In this document: in pieces, positions 42,574-52,140 of the stretch
How positions within the stretch are numbered: the stretch's first letter is position 1
How the letters are laid out: each line of letters starts with the position of its first letter
Assembly: GCF_016881005.1 (NCBI RefSeq)
Contig: NZ_JACOPV010000001.1
Span: forward strand, 186,001-250,000
DNA from: Pseudomonas arcuscaelestis
Lineage (GTDB): Bacteria > Pseudomonadota > Gammaproteobacteria > Pseudomonadales > Pseudomonadaceae
DNA length: 64,000 nt
Reading direction: 5' to 3'
Program-made: the position numbers and the translations under genes
The notes under the pieces: generated by a model
Seen by the model: only the letters and a program-made list of their open reading frames with translations
Told to the model about the DNA's origin: nothing
Databases searched by the model: none

Positions 42574-44004
42574 ATGACCCTCTACGTCAACCTCGCCGAG
42601 TTGCTCAGCGCCCGTATTGAGCAAGGCTTGTACCGCCCGGGTGATCGCTTGCCATCTGTACGGGCATTGAGCGTGGAGCATGGTGTCAGCTTGAGCACTG
42701 TGCAGCAGGCCTATCGCCTGCTGGAAGACAACGGCCTGGCCGCGCCGCGCCCAAAGTCCGGCTATTTCGTGCCGAGCGACCGTAGCCTGCCTGCCCTGCC
42801 CGCAGTCAGCCGTCCGGCGCAGCGACCAGTGGAAATATCCCAATGGGAACAAGTCATCGAATTGGTGCGCAGCGTACCGAGCAAGGACGTCGTGCAACTG
42901 GGCCGAGGCATGCCCGACATCGATAGCCCCACACTCAAGCCGCTGCTGCGCAGCCTGGCCCAGCTCAGCCGCCGCCAGGACATGCCCGGTCTGTATTACG
43001 ACACCATTTCCGGCACCCTGGCCCTGCGTGAACAGATTGCCCGCCTGATGCTCGACTCCGGCTGCAGTATCGACCCGGCTGACCTCGTGGTGACCACCGG
43101 CTGCCACGAGGCGCTGTCGGCCAGCATTCGCGCCGTGTGCCAGCCGGGAGATATCGTCGCAGTGGACTCACCGAGCTTTCACGGCGCCATGCAAACCCTC
43201 AAGGGCCTGGGCATGAAAGCCTTGGAAATCCCCACCGACCCACTCACGGGCATAAGCCTTGAAGCTCTGGAGCTGGCGCTTGAGCAGTGGCCGATCAAGC
43301 TCATCCAAATCACCCCGAACTGCAACAACCCTCTGGGCTATATCATGCCCGAGGCGCGCAAGAAGGCCTTGTTGACCCTGGCCCAACGTTTCGACGTAGC
43401 GATCCTGGAAGATGATGTGTATGGCGACCTGGCCTACACCTACCCGCGCCCGCGCACCATCAAGTCGTTCGACGAAGACGGCCGGGTGCTGCTATGCAGT
43501 TCCTTCTCTAAAACCCTCGCTCCCGGGCTGCGGATCGGCTGGGTAGCCCCAGGCCGGTATCTGGAGCGGGTGCTACACATGAAATACATTAGCACCGGCT
43601 GCACCGCGACCCAGCCGCAGTTGGCCATCGCCGACTTTATCGAGGCCGGACATTACCAGCCGCATATGCGCCGTATGCGTAGTCAGTACCAACGCAGTCG
43701 AGATCAAATGAGCGACTGGGTTACCCGCTACTTTCCCCCAGGCACTCGCGCCAGCCGGCCGCAGGGTGGATTCATGCTCTGGGTGGAGTTGCCCGAAAGT
43801 TTCGACACGCTCCGCCTGAACCGGGCTTTACTTGGGCAAGGTGTACAGATTGCCGTAGGCAGTATCTTTTCCGCCTCCGGCAAGTACCGCAACTGCCTAC
43901 GGATGAACTTTGCGGCGCGCCCCACAGCCGCAATAGAAGCCGCTGTGCGCAAGGTTGGAGAGACCGCCATTCGTCTACTGGCCGAAGCTGGCAACGACGG
44001 GTAA
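42574..44004 (+). CDS. MocR-family regulator (GntR helix-turn-helix plus aminotransferase fold)
   Basis: The 476-residue protein starts MTLYVNLAELLSARIEQGL behind GCGGGAG. Residues 1-75 form a GntR-type winged helix (GDRLPSVRALSVEHGVSLSTVQQAYRLLEDNG). About residues 105-470 are a fold-type-I aminotransferase domain with the PLP lysine in CSSFSKTLAPGLRIGWVAPG and NCNNPLGYIMPE in the substrate region. MocR regulators sense PLP-amine adducts; several Pseudomonas members control polyamine, GABA or taurine genes. The target is likely the divergent gene and itself. Confidence 0.9.
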   Translation: MTLYVNLAELLSARIEQGLYRPGDRLPSVRALSVEHGVSLSTVQQAYRLLEDNGLAAPRPKSGYFVPSDRSLPALPAVSRPAQRPVEISQWEQVIELVRSVPSKDVVQLGRGMPDIDSPTLKPLLRSLAQLSRRQDMPGLYYDTISGTLALREQIARLMLDSGCSIDPADLVVTTGCHEALSASIRAVCQPGDIVAVDSPSFHGAMQTLKGLGMKALEIPTDPLTGISLEALELALEQWPIKLIQITPNCNNPLGYIMPEARKKALLTLAQRFDVAILEDDVYGDLAYTYPRPRTIKSFDEDGRVLLCSSFSKTLAPGLRIGWVAPGRYLERVLHMKYISTGCTATQPQLAIADFIEAGHYQPHMRRMRSQYQRSRDQMSDWVTRYFPPGTRASRPQGGFMLWVELPESFDTLRLNRALLGQGVQIAVGSIFSASGKYRNCLRMNFAARPTAAIEAAVRKVGETAIRLLAEAGNDG

Positions 44005-44064
44005 CTTTCCGCCGCCGCTCGCGGTCGATATCCATAAGCAATAAAACTAAAGGACCCTTTTGCC

Positions 44065-45627
44065 TTGAGAAGCCTGTGCGCGCTGCCCCTGCTGCTGTCG
44101 CTGCTGCTGACGCTTGGCCTGAGTGGATGCGCCAGCGTCGGACAACCGCGGGAAGTTACCCAGGCATTGCCCGCCAGCGACTCAGCTTTCGGCCGCTCTG
44201 TACAACGTCAGGCTGCTGCCTACGAAGGCCGCTCCGGCTTTCGCCTGCTGCCCAATAGCAATGAAGCCTTTCGTGCTCGCGCCGAACTGATCCGTAACGC
44301 TCAGTCGAGTATCGACCTGCAGTACTACATCGTGCATGACGGTCTCAGCACCCGCGCCTTGGTGCATGAGTTACTGCAGGCTGCTGACCGGGGCGTGCGT
44401 GTTCGTATTCTGCTCGATGACACCACCAGTGACGGCATCGACGACAAGATAGCCACCCTCGCCGCCCACCCGAACATCCATATTCGTGTCTTCAACCCGC
44501 TACACCTTGGACGCAGCACCGGCGTGACCCGTGCCTTGGGCAGACTGTTTAACCTCAATCTGCAACATCGACGTATGCACAACAAGCTGTGGCTGGTAGA
44601 CAACAGCATGGCCATTGTTGGCGGTCGCAACCTGGGCGATGAGTACTTCGACGCCGAACCCAACCTCAATTTCACCGATATCGATCTCTTGGGCGTCGGC
44701 CCGGTAGCCGAACAACTGGGCCATAGCTTCGATCAATACTGGAACAGTGCCCTGAGCCAGCCGATTGGCGACTTTATGCTGACCCAGCCTGACGCCGAAG
44801 ACCTGCGTGCCAGCCGCCAACGCCTGGAAGCCTGGCTGGCCGCGGCCCAGGTTGAACGCAAGGCGCTGTACGAGCGCCTGATGGCCTACAAGATCAATCC
44901 CCGCCTGGGCGTGTGGCGCAACGAACTTATCTGGGCTCATAACCAGGCGCTGTGGGATGCACCAAGCAAGGTTCTGGCCCGTGATGAGCCGGACCCGCAA
45001 TTGCTCATGACCCACCAACTGGGCCCGGAAATGAACGACGTGCAGCATGAACTGATCATGATCTCGGCGTATTTCGTCCCGGGTGAAACCGGCCTGCTGT
45101 ACCTGACCAGCCATGCCGATGCCGGTGTCTCGGTCAAGCTGCTGACCAACTCCCTGGAGGCGACCGATGTGCCTGCGGTGCATGGCGGCTACGCGCCGTA
45201 TCGGCGGGCGCTGCTCAAGCATGGCGTGCACTTGTATGAACTACGTCGCCAGCCGGGTGATCCCGGTTCCAAACGCACCCTGAGCCTTTATGGCAGTTCC
45301 GATTCGAGCCTGCACAGCAAGGCGATCATCTTCGACCGGCGCAAAACCTTCATTGGCTCGTTCAACTTCGATCCTCGGTCTGTGCTGTGGAACACCGAGG
45401 TCGGCGTACTGGTCGACAGCCCGGAGCTTGCCGAATATACCCGCGAGTTGGCGGTACAGGGTATGTCTCCGGCACTGAGCTACCAGCCGCAACTGGTCGA
45501 CGGCAAGCTGGTCTGGGTGACCGAAGACAACCACCGCCTGCACACTCTGACCACCGAACCCGGTGGCCTGTGGCGCCGCTTCAATGCCTGGATCAGCAAA
45601 GCCGTAGGCCTGGAGCGCATGCTTTAG
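44065..45627 (+). CDS. Phospholipase D-like (cardiolipin synthase-type) lipoprotein
   Basis: The 520-residue protein starts at a TTG (44065) with AAGGA upstream and reads MRSLCALPLLLSLLLTLGLSG, a lipoprotein signal with the lipid Cys at 22 (SGCASV). Two HKD motifs are intact: HNKLWLVDNSMAIVGGRN (near 172) and HSKAIIFDRRKTFIGSFN (near 418). Cytoplasmic ClsA/ClsB lack such a lipobox, so this enzyme should act in the periplasm, like ClsC-type PLD proteins. Its substrate (phosphatidyl transfer or hydrolysis) is not certain. It overlaps the MFS gene at the stop codons. Confidence 0.85.
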   Translation: MRSLCALPLLLSLLLTLGLSGCASVGQPREVTQALPASDSAFGRSVQRQAAAYEGRSGFRLLPNSNEAFRARAELIRNAQSSIDLQYYIVHDGLSTRALVHELLQAADRGVRVRILLDDTTSDGIDDKIATLAAHPNIHIRVFNPLHLGRSTGVTRALGRLFNLNLQHRRMHNKLWLVDNSMAIVGGRNLGDEYFDAEPNLNFTDIDLLGVGPVAEQLGHSFDQYWNSALSQPIGDFMLTQPDAEDLRASRQRLEAWLAAAQVERKALYERLMAYKINPRLGVWRNELIWAHNQALWDAPSKVLARDEPDPQLLMTHQLGPEMNDVQHELIMISAYFVPGETGLLYLTSHADAGVSVKLLTNSLEATDVPAVHGGYAPYRRALLKHGVHLYELRRQPGDPGSKRTLSLYGSSDSSLHSKAIIFDRRKTFIGSFNFDPRSVLWNTEVGVLVDSPELAEYTRELAVQGMSPALSYQPQLVDGKLVWVTEDNHRLHTLTTEPGGLWRRFNAWISKAVGLERML

Positions 45628-46763
45628 GCCGCAGCAGGTTCGAACGCATTCGGGCGCCGGGCAAGCACCACCAGACCGGCAGCGCCAGCTGCCATCAACA
45701 GGGGCAACGCGTGCCCGCTGACCCACTGGCTACCTGCACCTGCAACCAGCGGACCGATCAGGCAACCAATACCCCACAACTGCGCTACGTGTGCATTGGC
45801 GCGCACCAGAGCGTCATCCCGGTAGCGTTCGCCGATCAGCACCAACGACAATGTAAACAAGCCCCCGGCACTGGCACCGAACAACACCCACAATGGCCAG
45901 ATCATCCAAGTCTGCAGCATCACTGGAATAGCCAGGCTCGACAGCAGCAAGGTCATCGCGCAGCCGCTGAACAGCGTACGCCTGGACATACGGTCGGCCA
46001 GTGCGCCAATAGGCAGTTGCAGCAGCGCATCGCCAATCACCACCGTACTGACCATGAACAAGGCAATCTCGGTACTGAAGCCTTGCTGCAGGCAATACAC
46101 CGGCAACAAGGTGAGAATCATCGCCTCGAAAGCGGCAAATAACGCAATCGCCCAGGCAATCACCGGCAAACGCCGGCAGAAACCAATCAAATCGAAAAGC
46201 GTAACGCTGCAGGACTCCGCCGTGGGCGCCCCGCTACGCCCAAGCAGCGCCAGGGGCGCCAGCAGTAATAAGCCTGCACCAACCCAAAAACCAAAATCGT
46301 CTTCTGAACCCAGTACCCCAAGCAAAAGCGGCCCAGCCAATTGGCTCAGGGCATAACTACTGCCATACAAAGCCACCAGGCGACCTCGCCATTGCTCCAC
46401 CACCAGCTGGTTGATCCAGCTTTCACCGAGGATGAACACAATAGTCAGAATCATGCCAATCAGAAGGCGCAGCACCAGCCAGAGCGGATAGCTGGGTAAT
46501 AGCGCCAACAAACCGATGGACAATGCACCTGCCCACAGACACATGCGCATCAGCCCCGGCGTACCAAAACGGGCAGCTAGCCGACTGGTCAAGCTGGCGC
46601 CCAGCAACACACCGATAGCCGGCATCGCTGCCATCACGCCAATGGCAAAGCTGCCGTAACCCCAACCTTCCAGACGCAAGGACACCAGCGGCATGCTCAC
46701 GCCCAACGCGAGGCCGACACTGAGCACCGCCGACAGCACGGCGAAATAGGTTCCCCAACGCAT
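45624..46763 (-). CDS. MFS transporter (YcaD-like)
   Basis: The 379-residue protein starts MRWGTYFAVLSAVLSVGLA and has twelve predicted membrane helices in two halves, with the MFS motif A in the loop after helix 2 (GASLTSRLAARFG) and again LPIGALADRMSRRTLFSG. It resembles sugar- or drug-type MFS proteins of the YcaD/UMF group; the substrate is unknown. An upstream start at 46796 is rejected. It lies between the PLD lipoprotein and the aldehyde dehydrogenase, the position of an MFS gene next to pauC in P. aeruginosa. Confidence 0.85.
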   Translation of the reverse strand: MRWGTYFAVLSAVLSVGLALGVSMPLVSLRLEGWGYGSFAIGVMAAMPAIGVLLGASLTSRLAARFGTPGLMRMCLWAGALSIGLLALLPSYPLWLVLRLLIGMILTIVFILGESWINQLVVEQWRGRLVALYGSSYALSQLAGPLLLGVLGSEDDFGFWVGAGLLLLAPLALLGRSGAPTAESCSVTLFDLIGFCRRLPVIAWAIALFAAFEAMILTLLPVYCLQQGFSTEIALFMVSTVVIGDALLQLPIGALADRMSRRTLFSGCAMTLLLSSLAIPVMLQTWMIWPLWVLFGASAGGLFTLSLVLIGERYRDDALVRANAHVAQLWGIGCLIGPLVAGAGSQWVSGHALPLLMAAGAAGLVVLARRPNAFEPAAA

Positions 46764-46857
46764 CGCAGCCTCCCAGGCTGTTGTGGATCTGCACAAACAA
46801 CACAGCCGGACCCGCGTCGAGCAAGGTCCGGCTGTGAACTGGATCGAACGGTTGCGG

Positions 46858-48351
46858 TTACAGCTTGATCCAGGTCGCCTTCAGCTCGGTGTACTTGTCG
46901 AGCGCGTGCAAGGACTTGTCACGGCCATTGCCCGATTGCTTGAAACCACCGAACGGAGCGGTCATGTCGCCACCGTCGTACTGGTTGACCCAAACGCTAC
47001 CGGCGCGCAGCGCCTTGGCGGTCAGGTGAGCCTTGGAAATATCGGCAGTCCACACACCCGCAGCCAAGCCGTATGGCGTGTCGTTGGCGATAGCGATCGC
47101 TTCCTCGACGGTGTCGAAGGACAGTACCGACAGCACTGGGCCGAAGATTTCTTCCTGGGCAATACGCATGGCGTTGCTGACGCCGTCGAAAATCGTTGGT
47201 TCCACGTAGGTACCACCGGTTTCTTCGAGAATGCGCTTGCCGCCGACCAGCAGCTGGGCGCCGTCAGTGTGACCCGCTTCGATGTACGACAGCACGGTGT
47301 TCATCTGCTGTGCATCGACCAGCGCACCTACGGTGGTAGCCGGGTCCAGCGGGTTGCCCGGTTTCCAGGCTTTGAGCGCTTCGAGCACCAGAGGCAGGAA
47401 CTTGTCCTTGATCGAGCGCTCGACCAACAGACGCGAACCCGCTGTGCAGACTTCACCCTGGTTGAAAGCAATGGCGCTGGCGGCGGCTTCGGCGGCAGCG
47501 TTCAGGTCTGGAGCATCGGCGAAAACGATGTTCGGGCTCTTGCCACCGGCTTCAAGCCACACGCGCTTCATGTTCGATTCGCCCGCGTAGATCATCAATT
47601 GCTTGGCGATCTTGGTCGAACCGGTGAATACCAGCGTATCGACGTCCATGTGCAGGGCCAGAGCCTTGCCCACAGTGTGGCCATACCCTGGCAGCACGTT
47701 GAGGACGCCTGCCGGAATACCGGCCTCGATTGCCAACTGGGCGATGCGGATGGCGGTCAGCGGCGACTTTTCCGAAGGCTTGAGCACCACCGAGTTACCG
47801 GTAGCCAAGGCCGGGCCAAGCTTCCAGCAGGCCATCAGCAATGGGAAGTTCCACGGCACGATAGCGGCAACCACACCTACCGGCTCGCGCGTCACCAGGC
47901 CCAATTGGTTATGGGGAGTTGCCGCGACTTCATCGTAGATCTTGTCGATCGCTTCGCCGTTCCAGCTCAGCGCCTGGGCAGCGCCGGGTACGTCGATAGT
48001 CAGCGAATCGTTGATCGGCTTGCCCATGTCCAGGGTTTCCAGCAGCGCCAGTTCCTCGACATTTGCGTTGAGCAGGGCAGCAAAGCGGATCATGGTGGCC
48101 TTGCGTTTGGCTGGAGCCAGACGCGACCAGACGCCGGAAGTGAAAGTGGCGCGGGCGTTTTCCACGGCACGCTGGGCGTCGGCATCATCACAGCTGGCAA
48201 CCTGTGCCAACACACGGCCATCGACCGGGCTGAGGCATTCGAACGTCGCGCCGGAAACGGCGGCGGTGTATTCACCATTGATGAAAGCGCGGCCTTCGAT
48301 CTTCAGTTGTTGGGCACGCTGTTCCCAATCCGCACGAGTCAGGGTGGTCAT
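46858..48351 (-). CDS. NAD+-dependent aldehyde dehydrogenase, PuuC/PauC/KauB-like
   Basis: The 497-residue enzyme begins MTTLTRADWEQRAQQLKIE. It has the ALDH signature: VPWNFPLLMACWKLGPALATGN, the general base Glu in VWLEAGGKSPNIVF and the catalytic Cys in FNQGEVCTAGSRLLV, with EEIFGPVLSV near the end. Sequence and context fit the broad-specificity omega-aminoaldehyde dehydrogenases that oxidise gamma-glutamyl-gamma-aminobutyraldehyde or 4-guanidinobutyraldehyde. GAGGAG lies 7 bases before the ATG. It likely acts with the PuuB-like oxidase at 40791. Confidence 0.88.
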   Translation of the reverse strand: MTTLTRADWEQRAQQLKIEGRAFINGEYTAAVSGATFECLSPVDGRVLAQVASCDDADAQRAVENARATFTSGVWSRLAPAKRKATMIRFAALLNANVEELALLETLDMGKPINDSLTIDVPGAAQALSWNGEAIDKIYDEVAATPHNQLGLVTREPVGVVAAIVPWNFPLLMACWKLGPALATGNSVVLKPSEKSPLTAIRIAQLAIEAGIPAGVLNVLPGYGHTVGKALALHMDVDTLVFTGSTKIAKQLMIYAGESNMKRVWLEAGGKSPNIVFADAPDLNAAAEAAASAIAFNQGEVCTAGSRLLVERSIKDKFLPLVLEALKAWKPGNPLDPATTVGALVDAQQMNTVLSYIEAGHTDGAQLLVGGKRILEETGGTYVEPTIFDGVSNAMRIAQEEIFGPVLSVLSFDTVEEAIAIANDTPYGLAAGVWTADISKAHLTAKALRAGSVWVNQYDGGDMTAPFGGFKQSGNGRDKSLHALDKYTELKATWIKL

Positions 48352-48547
48352 ACGAAACTCCTCCTCTTGTTAAGGTGCAGTGCCGCACGAGGTCTCACGG
48401 GCACTGTCAAAAATTCTGGCTGGGCGAGATACGCGCACAGGCACCTGCCACCCTAAACCACTGGCGGCCCAATTATCAATATATTTGACATAATTGCACC
48501 AAACGCCTACTGATGTTCATTTTATTAAACAAACAAGAGAAAAGATC

Positions 48548-48913
48548 ATGCGCATCAACCAAATCATCGACTTCGCTCAAGTCCTTACCGAAGCCGAACG
48601 CTATCGTCCTGCTGCCGAAAAAGTGCTCAAAGGCGATCCGGAACAAGCGGTCTACAACCACTACTCCAGCCCATGCGGGCAATTTGCTGCAGGCGTGTGG
48701 GAAGGTGAAGTCGGCCAATGGACCGTCAATTACACTGAACACGAGTACTGCGAAATCGTTCAGGGCGTATCGGTGCTGCGCGATGCAGACGGCGGGGCAA
48801 AAACCCTGCGTGCCGGTGATCGCTTTGTCATTCCAGCAGGCTTCAAGGGCACCTGGGAAGTACTGGAGCCGTGCCGCAAGATCTACGTGATGTTCGAGCA
48901 GAAAGCCAACTAA
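48548..48913 (+). CDS. Cupin-domain protein (EutQ-like/DUF861)
   Basis: The 121-residue protein starts MRINQIIDFAQVLTEAERY. The second half is a single cupin: GVWEGEVGQWTVNYTEHEYCEIVQGVSVLRD, then TLRAGDRFVIPAGFKGTWEVLEPCRKIYVMFE. It lacks the full His-rich metal set of catalytic cupins; Glu/Cys replaces part of it. This DUF861 type is often linked to amino-acid or polyamine catabolism, consistent with the divergent aldehyde dehydrogenase. Exact role unknown. Confidence 0.8.
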   Translation: MRINQIIDFAQVLTEAERYRPAAEKVLKGDPEQAVYNHYSSPCGQFAAGVWEGEVGQWTVNYTEHEYCEIVQGVSVLRDADGGAKTLRAGDRFVIPAGFKGTWEVLEPCRKIYVMFEQKAN

Positions 48914-48931
48914 CAGCCCGCTCCTACAGAC

Positions 48932-48968
48932 AAAAAAAAGGCCCGTATCCTGAGATACGGGCCCTTTT
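48932..48968. terminator. Bidirectional terminator between the cupin gene and rpmG
   Basis: GGCCCGTATC and GATACGGGCC pair around CTGA, flanked by eight As and CTTTTT, so it can stop both converging transcripts. Confidence 0.92.
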
Positions 48969-48984
48969 TCGTCAGCTAGATCAA

Positions 48985-49140
48985 TTACTTGATCTTGGCT
49001 TCCTTGTAGATCACGTGCTTGCGAACAACCGGATCGAATTTTTTGATTTCGATTTTGTCCGGAGTGGTGCGCTTGTTCTTGTCGGTGGTGTAGAAGTGGC
49101 CGGTATTAGCGGTCGACACCAGACGGATCAATTCACGCAT
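48985..49140 (-). CDS. rpmG: 50S ribosomal protein L33
   Basis: The 51-residue protein reads [19 protein letters not shown] and continues with [32 protein letters not shown], matching gammaproteobacterial L33. It lacks the two zinc CxxC pairs, so it is the zinc-independent form. It follows rpmB by 11 bases, the normal rpmB-rpmG operon. Confidence 0.98.
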   Translation of the reverse strand: MRELIRLVSTANTGHFYTTDKNKRTTPDKIEIKKFDPVVRKHVIYKEAKIK

Positions 49141-49151
49141 GATTCTCTCCC

Positions 49152-49388
49152 TTAGACCTTAGCGCCGTTACGGCGAATGTCGACCAGAACGGCATCGATG
49201 CCGCGCTTGTCGATGATGCGCATGCCTTTGGCAGATACGCGCAGACGCACGAAACGCTTCTCGGACTCGACCCAGAAGCGATGATGCTGCAGGTTCGGCA
49301 GGAAACGACGACGGGTTTTGTTGTTTGCGTGGGAAATGTTATTCCCAGTCACCGGACCCTTACCGGTAACTTGACAGACTCTCGACAT
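49152..49388 (-). CDS. rpmB: 50S ribosomal protein L28
   Basis: The 78-residue protein starts [19 protein letters not shown] and continues [44 protein letters not shown], a full-length L28. It is first in the rpmBG operon. The promoter TTGTTG/TATAAA lies at 49537-49565, leaving a leader of about 140 bases that contains a CCAACCC/GGGTTGG hairpin (49414-49432) and a second GGCGC/GCGCC dyad. Confidence 0.98.
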   Translation of the reverse strand: MSRVCQVTGKGPVTGNNISHANNKTRRRFLPNLQHHRFWVESEKRFVRLRVSAKGMRIIDKRGIDAVLVDIRRNGAKV

Positions 49389-49413
49389 GCCTCAGCCCTC
49401 TAAAACCACATGC

Positions 49414-49432
49414 CCAACCCGGCATGGGTTGG
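49414..49432 (-). promoter_or_regulatory. Hairpin in the rpmB leader
   Basis: CCAACCC and GGGTTGG pair around five bases, 26 bases before the rpmB ATG on the minus strand. Ribosomal-protein operons often have leader structures for autoregulation; this role is only inferred. Confidence 0.4.
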
Positions 49433-49536
49433 CCGCTTAATCTCTCAGTCAATGGCGCTAGGCGCCGTGTTTCTTCAGGGTCTTATCGACTCAATCAGCA
49501 GATGCGACGAGCCGAGCCCCTAGAAAAGAGCGCTGC

Positions 49537-49565
49537 TTTATACCAGAAAGACCAGAGCACAACAA
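49537..49565 (-). promoter_or_regulatory. Candidate sigma-70 promoter of rpmB-rpmG
   Basis: On the minus strand TTGTTG and TATAAA are separated by 17 bases, with TGG just before the -10 box. Transcription would start near 49530. Confidence 0.65.
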
Positions 49566-49749
49566 CAGAATATGTGCTTTGGCTTGCTGACTGACACGCC
49601 GGAGCAGCATAACGACTGGCCCGCAGAGGTGTCGACCACTCGTCGCGATATTGATAAAAAAGCCTATGGTTATTTCTGGCCTGGCGCACTAGGGTAGGAC
49701 TTTTCCAGACTGCACTGGCAGATGGGCCATCGATCAGCCAAGGAATCTT

Positions 49750-51339
49750 ATGCGCGTTGCTACTCTACCTCTGTTGTTCGCCACCCTGCTCGCCCCTGTT
49801 TTCGCTCAGGCGGCCGCGTTGAGTGTGTGCACCGAAGCCAGCCCTGAAGGCTTCGATGTGGTTCAGTACAATTCGCTGACCACTACTAACGCTTCGGCAG
49901 ACGTGCTGATGAACCGCCTGGTGGAATTTGACGCCGAAAAAGGCGAAGTGGTGCCAAGCCTGGCCGAGAGCTGGACGGTTTCAGCCGATGGCCTGATTTA
50001 TGAGTTCAAACTGCGCCCGGAAGTGAAGTTTCACAGCACCGGCTATTTCAAACCCAGCCGCACCTTGAACGCAGACGACGTGCTGTTCAGCTTCCAGCGC
50101 ATGATCTACCCCGCTCACTCCTGGCACAAAATTGCCCAAAGCGGCTATCCGCACGCCCAATCGTTGCAGCTGCCAAGCTTGATCAAGCAGATTGAAGCGC
50201 CAGAGCCGCAGTCGGTACGTTTCACCCTGAATCATCCGGACGCCACCTTCCTCGCCACCCTGAGCATGGGCTTCGCTTCAATCTACTCTGCCGAGTACGC
50301 CGACCAACTCCTCAAGGCCGGTACCCCGGAAAAGCTCAACAACCAGCCGATTGGCACCGGGCCGTTTGTATTCAACCGTTTCCAGAAAGACGCGGTCATT
50401 CGCTATCGAGCCAACCCTGATTACTTCAACGGTAAGCCTGGTGTCGACCCACTGATTTACGCCATTACCCCTGACGCCAACGTGCGCTTGCAAAAGCTCA
50501 AGCGCAACGAGTGCCAGATTGCCTTGTCGCCCAAGCCACTGGACGTCGCTGCCGCTGCCCAGGATCCGACGCTGAAGGTAGAAAAGACCGAGGCCTTCAT
50601 GACCGCCTTCGTCGCTATCAATAGCCAGCATGCGCCGCTGGATAAACCCGAGGTACGTCAGGCCATCAACCTGGCTTTCGACAAAGCCAGCTACCTCAAG
50701 GCGGTATTCGAGGGCACAGCAGTGGCCGCCAATGGCCCCTACCCGCCCAATACCTGGAGCTACGCCAAGGACCTGCCTGGGTACCCGACCGATCTCGACA
50801 AAGCGCGGGCGCTGCTTGCCAAGGCCGGGCTCAAGGAAGGTTTCAGCACCACGATCTGGACTCGCCCGCAAGGCAGCCTGCTCAATCCCAACCCGAGCCT
50901 CGGCGCCCAACTGCTCCAGGCCGATCTGGCCAAGATCGGTATCAAGGCAGAAATTCGCGTCATTGAATGGGGCGAGCTGATTCGTCGAGCCAAGGCCGGC
51001 GAGCACGACTTGCTGTTCATGGGTTGGGCCGGCGACAACGGCGATCCGGATAACTTCCTCAGCCCGCAATTCGCTTGCGCTGCAGTGAAGTCGGGCACCA
51101 ACTTCGCCCGCTACTGCGACCAGCGCCTCGATCAGTTGATCAGCGCTGGCAGGACGACTACGGACCAAAGCGTACGTAGTCGCCTGTACCAGCAGGCCCA
51201 GGCCCTGATCCAGCAGCAGGCGCTGTGGTTGCCCCTTGCGCACCCCACCGCTGCCGCCCTGGTACGCCAGAATGTGCAGGGTTACCAGGTCAGCCCGTTC
51301 GGTCGCCAGGACTTCGCCAAGGTCAGCTCGACACGCTGA
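49750..51339 (+). CDS. Dipeptide/peptide ABC transporter substrate-binding protein
   Basis: The 529-residue precursor has a signal peptide ([23 protein letters not shown]) and the SBP family-5 fold: [58 protein letters not shown], then [11 protein letters not shown] and [20 protein letters not shown]. This is the DppA/OppA type that delivers peptides to an ABC transporter in the periplasm. No permease or ATPase gene lies nearby, so it may serve a transporter encoded elsewhere. AAGGA precedes the ATG. Its end overlaps radC by 17 bases, tail to tail. Confidence 0.93.
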   Translation: MRVATLPLLFATLLAPVFAQAAALSVCTEASPEGFDVVQYNSLTTTNASADVLMNRLVEFDAEKGEVVPSLAESWTVSADGLIYEFKLRPEVKFHSTGYFKPSRTLNADDVLFSFQRMIYPAHSWHKIAQSGYPHAQSLQLPSLIKQIEAPEPQSVRFTLNHPDATFLATLSMGFASIYSAEYADQLLKAGTPEKLNNQPIGTGPFVFNRFQKDAVIRYRANPDYFNGKPGVDPLIYAITPDANVRLQKLKRNECQIALSPKPLDVAAAAQDPTLKVEKTEAFMTAFVAINSQHAPLDKPEVRQAINLAFDKASYLKAVFEGTAVAANGPYPPNTWSYAKDLPGYPTDLDKARALLAKAGLKEGFSTTIWTRPQGSLLNPNPSLGAQLLQADLAKIGIKAEIRVIEWGELIRRAKAGEHDLLFMGWAGDNGDPDNFLSPQFACAAVKSGTNFARYCDQRLDQLISAGRTTTDQSVRSRLYQQAQALIQQQALWLPLAHPTAAALVRQNVQGYQVSPFGRQDFAKVSSTR

Positions 51340-52009
51340 ACCACCCTTGCTCGACCATCGACAACGGCTCGCCGTCGCCGACAATGAAGTGGTCGAGCAG
51401 CCGCACATCCACCAGTGCCAGCGCCTCCTTGAGGCGCACGGTCAGATGCAGGTCTGCAGAGCTGGGCTCGGACACTCCCGATGGATGGTTGTGGCACAGG
51501 ATCAGTGCTGCGGCATTGTTCGCCAATGCACGCTTTACCACCTGCCGGGGGTAGACACTGGCCGTGTCGATGGTGCCATTGAACAGCGCTTCGAATCCAA
51601 GCAAGCGGTGCTTGGCATCCAGGAACAGGCAAGCAAAAACCTCGTGCGGCTCATGCCGCAATTGCGCCTTGAGGTAGTCCTTGACCGCCTGTGGGCTTTC
51701 TAACGCCGAGTCGCGGCGTAGCCGGTCGGCCAGATGACGCCGAGACATTTCCATCACAGCCTGTAGTTGGGCGAACTTCGCAGGCCCGAGACCAAACTCG
51801 CGGTTGAATCGCTTGCCATCGGCCTCAAGCAAACCGCGCAGGCCACCAAACTGCCCGAGCAGATGACGGGCCAGATCCACCGCACTGAAGCCGCGTACCC
51901 CGGTGCGCAAAAAGATCGCCAGTAGCTCTGCATCCGAGAGGCTGAGCGCCCCTTGCTCCAGTAACTTTTCCCGCGGGCGCTCCGCCGCCGGCCAATCCCT
52001 GATGCTCAT
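51323..52009 (-). CDS. radC: RadC family JAB-domain protein
   Basis: The 228-residue protein starts [20 protein letters not shown]. An N-terminal helix-hairpin-helix-like part ([28 protein letters not shown]) is followed by the JAB/MPN metal-binding domain with [18 protein letters not shown], the conserved HxHPSG...SxxD motif. The old link to DNA repair is doubtful; its biochemical role is uncertain. It is divergent from coaBC, the usual arrangement. Confidence 0.94.
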   Translation of the reverse strand: MSIRDWPAAERPREKLLEQGALSLSDAELLAIFLRTGVRGFSAVDLARHLLGQFGGLRGLLEADGKRFNREFGLGPAKFAQLQAVMEMSRRHLADRLRRDSALESPQAVKDYLKAQLRHEPHEVFACLFLDAKHRLLGFEALFNGTIDTASVYPRQVVKRALANNAAALILCHNHPSGVSEPSSADLHLTVRLKEALALVDVRLLDHFIVGDGEPLSMVEQGWFSVSS

Positions 52010-52140
52010 CCACCACCTCCTTGTCTATCAGTTACTGCGGTTTTTCAGCCCTGTGCTACATTACCCGCTCATTTTTACGCGACGATTCGGCCTGGGGAGG
52101 CGTCGTCGCCGCGTGCAATCACTGAGCAAAAGGCAAGCCT

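Larger units (their letters stand above)
49389..49749. other. Divergent promoter region between rpmB and the peptide-binding protein gene
   Basis: These 360 bases contain the rpmB leader on the left, the rpmBG promoter near 49540-49565, and an AT-rich stretch (ATATTGATAAAAAAGC) near 49650 that may hold a promoter for the gene at 49750. I find no gene. Confidence 0.5.

Noticed and set aside
46783..48456. Long plus-strand frame opposite the aldehyde dehydrogenase
   Set aside because: Mirrors the GC-rich codons of the dehydrogenase, has no domain, start site or promoter, and fully overlaps a certain gene.
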